Positions 60,501-64,000 of a DNA stretch of 64,000 nt are shown here, in pieces (the first letter of the stretch is position 1; every line of letters starts with the position of its first letter). The notes beneath the pieces were generated by a model that worked only from the letters and a program-made list of their open reading frames with translations, had not been told where the DNA came from and searched no databases. The translations under genes and the position numbers were made by a program. Source of the DNA: Apoderus coryli (taxonomy: Eukaryota > Arthropoda > Insecta > Coleoptera > Attelabidae); NCBI GenBank assembly GCA_911728435.2, contig OU452201.1:3844001-3908000 (forward strand), read 5' to 3'.

Positions 60501-61322
60501 GAGTATCTTCAAGTAAGTAAATACAAAATTAAGCAAATAAATGTCAATATTAAAGTTATAGTTATGCAGTTCATTATGAAATATTGTACAAACCTCTAAT
60601 CGAGCAATCCACCTCCCGAGCGTCCTTGATCGGTGTGCTCGTCCTGTTAATATTCGCCACTATAACGCAGTCTTCCTCTTCACTATTTATACTTTCGTCT
60701 TCCTCAACAACAGGTTGTTGTTCCGGTTCCTTTAGTTCTTCTGGGTGTTGTTGCGCCACTAATTCTTTACTATTACTATTATTGCACTCTTCCTCACCAC
60801 TACAAACTTGCTCATCACAATCGTTATTATTATTTAATTTAATATTATTTTCTAACACTACTTCCGTAACTAACTTCACACTACTATTACTTTTACCAGG
60901 CGACGATGCTGAATTTGTTGTTTCAGTTGTCTGTTCTACTACGCGCACAGCATGATCTGCTTCAACTTCGTTTTCGATGATTTCTTTGTTACTAACATCA
61001 ACATCTTTCTTTTCTTGTTCTAAACTCTTAAAACTTTTCTTATTATTATCACTCTGTTCACTATTATTATTATTTTTGAAGATCGCCTGCTGTAAACAAT
61101 CCTCCACAATAATTTCGATTTCCCGGAGTTTCGAATTTGTAGCCTCTTCTAAAACTTTTTTTTTATTGTTTATGCGATTATTACTTGTGTTATTATTATA
61201 CTTTTTTCGTGTGCTGTGTTGTTTATTTTCTAAATCTTCTTGATTTAAATAACGTAATTTCGTTGTAGATGTGTCTGAATCACTAGTTTTGCGCTTTTTG
61301 TTACTTGATTTTAGTTGAGATC
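42565..61322 (-). CDS. Kdm3: Lysine-specific demethylase 3 (JmjC), 5' end missing
   Basis: KDM3 removes mono- and dimethyl marks from histone H3 lysine 9. Fourteen exons are visible, in phase: 61322-60594, 60000-59844, 57822-57576, 57259-56901, 56813-55765, 55676-55146, 53761-53357, 53231-52147, 52085-51915, 51830-51680, 49310-49180, 47026-46214, 45671-44985, 43083-42565, about 2,340 residues. The long N-terminal half is Ser/Gln/Pro-rich, with a charged helix in exon 5 ([20 protein letters not shown]). Conserved blocks are [19 protein letters not shown] and LQDGPCFE. The cysteine-rich finger spans [14 protein letters not shown] and [17 protein letters not shown] is an LXXLL-type motif. The JmjC domain has iron ligands in HLDISD and distal His in GAPHQVRN. 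Exon 1 of the visible set starts at phase 1, so the true start is further right, probably outside the window. Confidence 0.95.
43380..43442 (-). repeat. tRNA-derived SINE, copy 2 (truncated)
   Basis: The minus strand reads CACCTGACCGGCAATTGGG, then the B box GGTTCAAATCC, then TTGTGTCACGAGATTTTTTT and GATTCG. This aligns with the unit at about 22372-22445. The A-box half is missing. It lies in the last Kdm3 intron. Confidence 0.65.
43696..44377. mobile_element. Non-autonomous hAT element (682 bp)
   Basis: Ends TAGTGATGCA and TGCATCACTA are inverted and flanked by the exact 8-bp duplication TAAATAAA (43688-43695 and 44378-44385). Both subterminal regions carry many GGTAATATT repeats (43710-43780 and 44220-44355). 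The middle may keep a little coding on the minus strand ([17 protein letters not shown]), possibly ancestral transposase. It lies in the last Kdm3 intron. The duplication is low-complexity, which slightly lowers certainty. Confidence 0.85.
45936..45975 (+). ncRNA. Degenerate hammerhead-ribozyme motif
   Basis: GCCACTGATGATGGA and CTCCGAAACGT give both core strands and a GGA/TCC helix II. The bases after the core (ACCATTT) do not pair with GCCA, so helix I is lost. It lies in a Kdm3 intron, antisense to the gene. Confidence 0.45.
47635..48540. repeat. Run of same-facing CACCCTGTATA ends in a Kdm3 intron
   Basis: CCCTGTA-type transposon right ends recur, all in one orientation, near 47790, 47940, 48268, 48400 and 48530. 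Most are followed by a diverged phrase AAATTTATGA.ACC.TTCTAAC. No matching left ends alternate with them. The block reads as a decayed tandem array of a mariner-type MITE or its end. Near 47640 an AATAATAATAGGCTTTATT string, on the minus strand, resembles a LINE tail. Confidence 0.55.
48622..48984 (-). pseudogene. LINE 3' coding remnant
   Basis: The minus strand keeps an open 120-codon stretch with [20 protein letters not shown] followed by [14 protein letters not shown]. This resembles the C-terminal module of CR1/L2-like reverse transcriptases, related in pattern to HNTRNKN in the LINE at 4540-7418. The upstream reverse transcriptase is missing. It lies in the Kdm3 intron 47027-49179. Confidence 0.6.
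49363..51183. mobile_element. Composite palindromic mariner-type element, copy 2
   Basis: Outer ends CAGGGTGTCC and GGACACCCTG are flanked by TA. An inner element, 49799-50757, has ends CAGGGTGGTCAAAAAATTATA (inverted at the right) and its own TA flanks. It sits exactly where the outer arms meet: without it the centre reads TTAGTTTATATAAACTAA. The inner part carries a decayed plus-strand transposase C-terminus near 50165-50270. Copy 1 at 8808-10432 has the same nested layout. This copy keeps about 190 bp (50395-50585) missing from copy 1. It lies in the Kdm3 intron between two zinc-finger exons. Confidence 0.9.
53885..53926 (-). ncRNA. Hammerhead ribozyme, left arm
   Basis: Mirror copy of the motif at 54903-54944 and identical in sequence. 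On the minus strand: GCCA, core CTGATGA, a GGAA/TTCC helix II, core GAAAC, a two-base loop, cleavage triplet GTC, then TGGC pairing with GCCA. It is sense with respect to Kdm3. Confidence 0.65.
54903..54944 (+). ncRNA. Hammerhead ribozyme, right arm
   Basis: All parts of a minimal hammerhead are present: helix I GCCA (54903-54906) with TGGC (54941-54944), core CTGATGA (54907-54913), helix II GGAA with TTCC, core GAAAC (54931-54935), helix III AC with GT, and cleavage after GTC at 54940. One extra base follows the first core strand compared with the textbook form, a feature shared by the other copies in the window. Confidence 0.65.
58293..58882. mobile_element. Inverted pair of small mariner-type elements
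   Basis: Outer ends CAGGGTGATCACGT and GTGATCACCCTG are flanked by TA. Inside, 58293-58399 ends in GGAACATCCTG. A longer version, starting CAGGATGTTCC near 58700, runs inverted to 58882. Both contain GTGCCACAAAAAATGTCGT or its complement. About 300 bp of spacer without recognisable coding separates them. It lies in a Kdm3 intron. Confidence 0.7.
58987..59025 (-). ncRNA. Hammerhead-like motif with a core change
   Basis: On the minus strand AGG, CTGTTGA, a short helix II, GAAAC, AC, GTC, CCT. Helix I (AGG/CCT) and the triplet GTC are present, but the first core strand has T in place of the invariant A (CTGATGA expected), so it is probably inactive. Confidence 0.35.
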
Positions 61323-64000
61323 CTGCAACAAAAAAATATATTGATTTAGATTTAACATCAATCCACATTTCCTATTGAAAAATAACAAATGAATGAGCCT
61401 ACAACAATATAATCTATAATTATGAGAGGAAAATAGTGACACAGTGACATATGACAACAACGAAGCAAAATAAATGGCAACAACGTAACATAACCTTGAC
61501 CTAAAAGCAGCTTTACCAAAGATATAAACCATACTTGGTCATTAGCAATGAAAGAAAATGTATTAATTAAATATTTACTTGAGTTATATCGACGTTCTAA
61601 GAAAAAATAATCGTCAACTTTATAATAATCCCAAACTTTTATCGACAAAAATTCTAGTCAAAACAAAATATGTATATAAGTATATAGAATAAATATTTTT
61701 GTTGTTAATTTATTGATATATACACGCATATGTTTAATTTAGTTTCGGCGTCACGTCCTATTTCAGAAAATGTGCTTTCGCTCGTTTTCGGAGAATCTTT
61801 TTGGCTCCAATCCAAATTCCACAGATTAATGGAGTTGATTGCATTTATTTTTTATTTAACATACAAAAATTAATAGCGAAAAAATACGAATTATTTGCAA
61901 ATCAAACATTGAAAAAATACATCCGTTTTAAAACTGTTGATTTAGGTGGTACCTAGTTATATCTACAAATAATAAGTCAAGGTAGGTAGATAGCTTTTTA
62001 TTTTTCCATTTATCACATCTGTAGTATTGTCACGTTGATCCAATTTAGCAACTACTACTTAATATTCGCTACAACATATTACTTTTTTTTTTGTTTATTT
62101 AATATTAGATATGACGTCAATTAACAGTTACAAAAATACAAACAGTTTTATTACTTAAATACACCATATCTATTATACTAAGTAAGTGCTGTAAATATTT
62201 ATTAGATTTAGTATTTGAAACTACCATGGTATTAAGGACTTAATTAACGATAATGGAAATAACAATGTTAATTATGGTATTGTTCTAATTACACCAAATT
62301 TATGGTTGAATATTTGCTACTGGTACTGTAGAATATAAAAAGTTTCTTTACAAATGTACAAAAAATAATCTAAATTTAATATTTTTAATTAGCTACTTAA
62401 TAGCACACGATAAAACAATATAGGAAAATTATCAGTGAGAAGGATTTAAAAAAAAAAAACAGAATTATCATCCGTAAAAAGTAAAATTAATTCAGAGCTA
62501 GATCGTCGAATTTAATTTTTCTTAGTGCAAACAATAAAAGGTCGTATATTAATTGATGAATGAAAAAATTTGAAGAAATAATCCATAGTGAAGTGGAGTG
62601 AATGCGTTATTAAAAAATTTTAAATGAGGATTTTAGGTACTAAATAAAACCATATAGCATTCCTGTTCGGCTTTGAGAATTTCTAAAGCTCACAGAGTGA
62701 TTTATTAAACCTTTTTGGTGGAGGTTCGACTTTTATTTCTCATTTAATTGATTGATTTTATCAATGTGTAAAAAAAATATCCATACCTACCTATGTATAT
62801 AAAAATACCAAGAAATATTTGCAAAATGCAGCTAAATTATTAACAATTTCGCTGAATGTATATTTATATAAAAAAAATGTCTACATTGCTAAGAGTTTTA
62901 TTCTCCTATATCACAAAATACTGCTAGATAACGTAACATAATACGTACATAACATACCAAGCAGTTTGTCGAGTAAGCGAAAAAAAATCCAACTAGATCA
63001 GCAAGTTCGTATACCTAACTACGAGTTGATTTTTTTTTTCTTTTTATCACACACACACATCACATCGACTGATGCTGATTTTGCAAAACGACCGTTTCAA
63101 CAAAATGCTGCGTACGTAATCACTTTTTCCTACTGTATAACAGGATGTAGGTATCGTATTAAATTCAAGAAAACTAATATCACTAGGAATTGAAATACTT
63201 TTTTGCTTTTCACTAGATCATTAATATTTATACCTGCCCATATTTAAAAAATATGTTTTGAAAAAAGTCTATTTTTCTTCAACTATAGAAAATAATTAAA
63301 ATGAAAACTATTTCTTCACCTGAAAGAGCTCGAAACGACTCAACAGCCGAATCAAAAACTCAGTGACCCCTAATACTTTGAATACTTCATTGAAATATAT
63401 GTATACGTAATTAAAAGGAAACTGAATAAAGCATAAATTAACTCATTTTATAAAACTGTCCCATGACATTATAGTTATTTTTATTACAAACTAATTTAAA
63501 TATTATGAATTATAATGCATAAGTATATGAATTGAGTTTTGTATTATAAAAGTCTACCAAAAATAGCGTACCTAGTATTATAAGTATTTATATTATCAAT
63601 GTATTATATCCTCATACCCTTACAGTTGTACTTCATCATTAATTTCGATCACGTTGCTCGACGTGACAAGCGTAGGATGCTTAATATTATGTACGAGGTT
63701 AACCGTATCATTCACAAGTGCTACAAGGATTGCTGAATTTAATTTATAAAAGTGAGTAAAACAGAATTTGGAAGTTAAACAAAATGCCGTGAGTGCAATT
63801 TTAAATGACCTAGCTGAAATATCAAAGAAAATTGAATTGCATTTCTTAAATGAATTTTAAAAAAATTAAAAACCTTAGTTACATAACCTATTCATGCAAT
63901 CAAATCATTTCAAACACTTCAACGATCACTGTATACAAATATTTATTTAACCACATTATATCCAAGTACACGTAGGTAATATAATGCGAAAACGTAATGT
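61323..64000. other. Kdm3 5' intron, no further exon recognised
   Basis: The acceptor at 61324-61323 and the open phase show that Kdm3 continues upstream. I looked on the minus strand for the conserved N-terminal domain of KDM3 and did not find it. The stretch is AT-rich, with short open frames only. Confidence 0.5.

Noticed and set aside
60584..61243. Plus-strand Leu/Ser-rich open frames
   Set aside because: Antisense of the Asn/Glu/Ser-rich Kdm3 exon at 60594-61322.

Overview
This is an AT-rich eukaryotic window, almost certainly from an insect. The evidence is multi-exon genes with GT/AG introns, insect-type proteins (Kdm3, Pdzd8, an arylalkylamine N-acetyltransferase-like enzyme) and many mariner, hAT, P-like, Penelope-type and non-LTR repeats. 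A beetle or bug with a large, repeat-laden genome is plausible, but the order cannot be fixed from the sequence alone. Splice sites were read by eye and checked for phase. Two junctions in Pdzd8 do not close and are flagged.

Layout, left to right. A 41-bp satellite (1-2395) lies next to the partial minus-strand gene B4GAT1 (2770-8403), whose first intron holds a broken LINE. At 8.8-11.7 kb there is a composite mariner-type element, a hAT MITE and transposase debris. A plus-strand gene for a secreted His/Lys-rich protein (12251-14995) follows. A decayed P-element/THAP transposase (16.8-17.6 kb) precedes a minus-strand AANAT-like gene (18217-21854), which carries a complete mariner-like transposon in intron 3. 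The stretch from 22 to 30 kb is mostly transposons: a SINE, a hAT MITE, three mariner remnants or MITEs, and a second mariner with an open transposase frame.

The gene-dense centre has Pdzd8 (minus, 31463-36688) with a tandemly duplicated 3' end (29975-30570), Anapc15 (plus, 37340-37791) head-to-head with Pdzd8, and mRpL30 (minus, 37845-38577) tail-to-tail with Anapc15. The right third is Kdm3 (minus, 42565 to at least 61322), a JmjC H3K9 demethylase with 14 visible exons. Its introns hold a SINE, a hAT MITE, a LINE remnant, the second copy of the composite element, and a 1.2-kb near-perfect palindrome with a hammerhead-ribozyme motif in each arm.

The most notable structural result is a repeated transposon architecture. 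In two unrelated families a mariner-like element sits at the exact TA centre of a palindromic MITE. One such composite is present at two loci, each flanked by its own TA, which indicates that it moved as a unit. No operon-like or CRISPR-like system is present. The genes are unrelated housekeeping, chromatin and enzyme genes that do not form one pathway.
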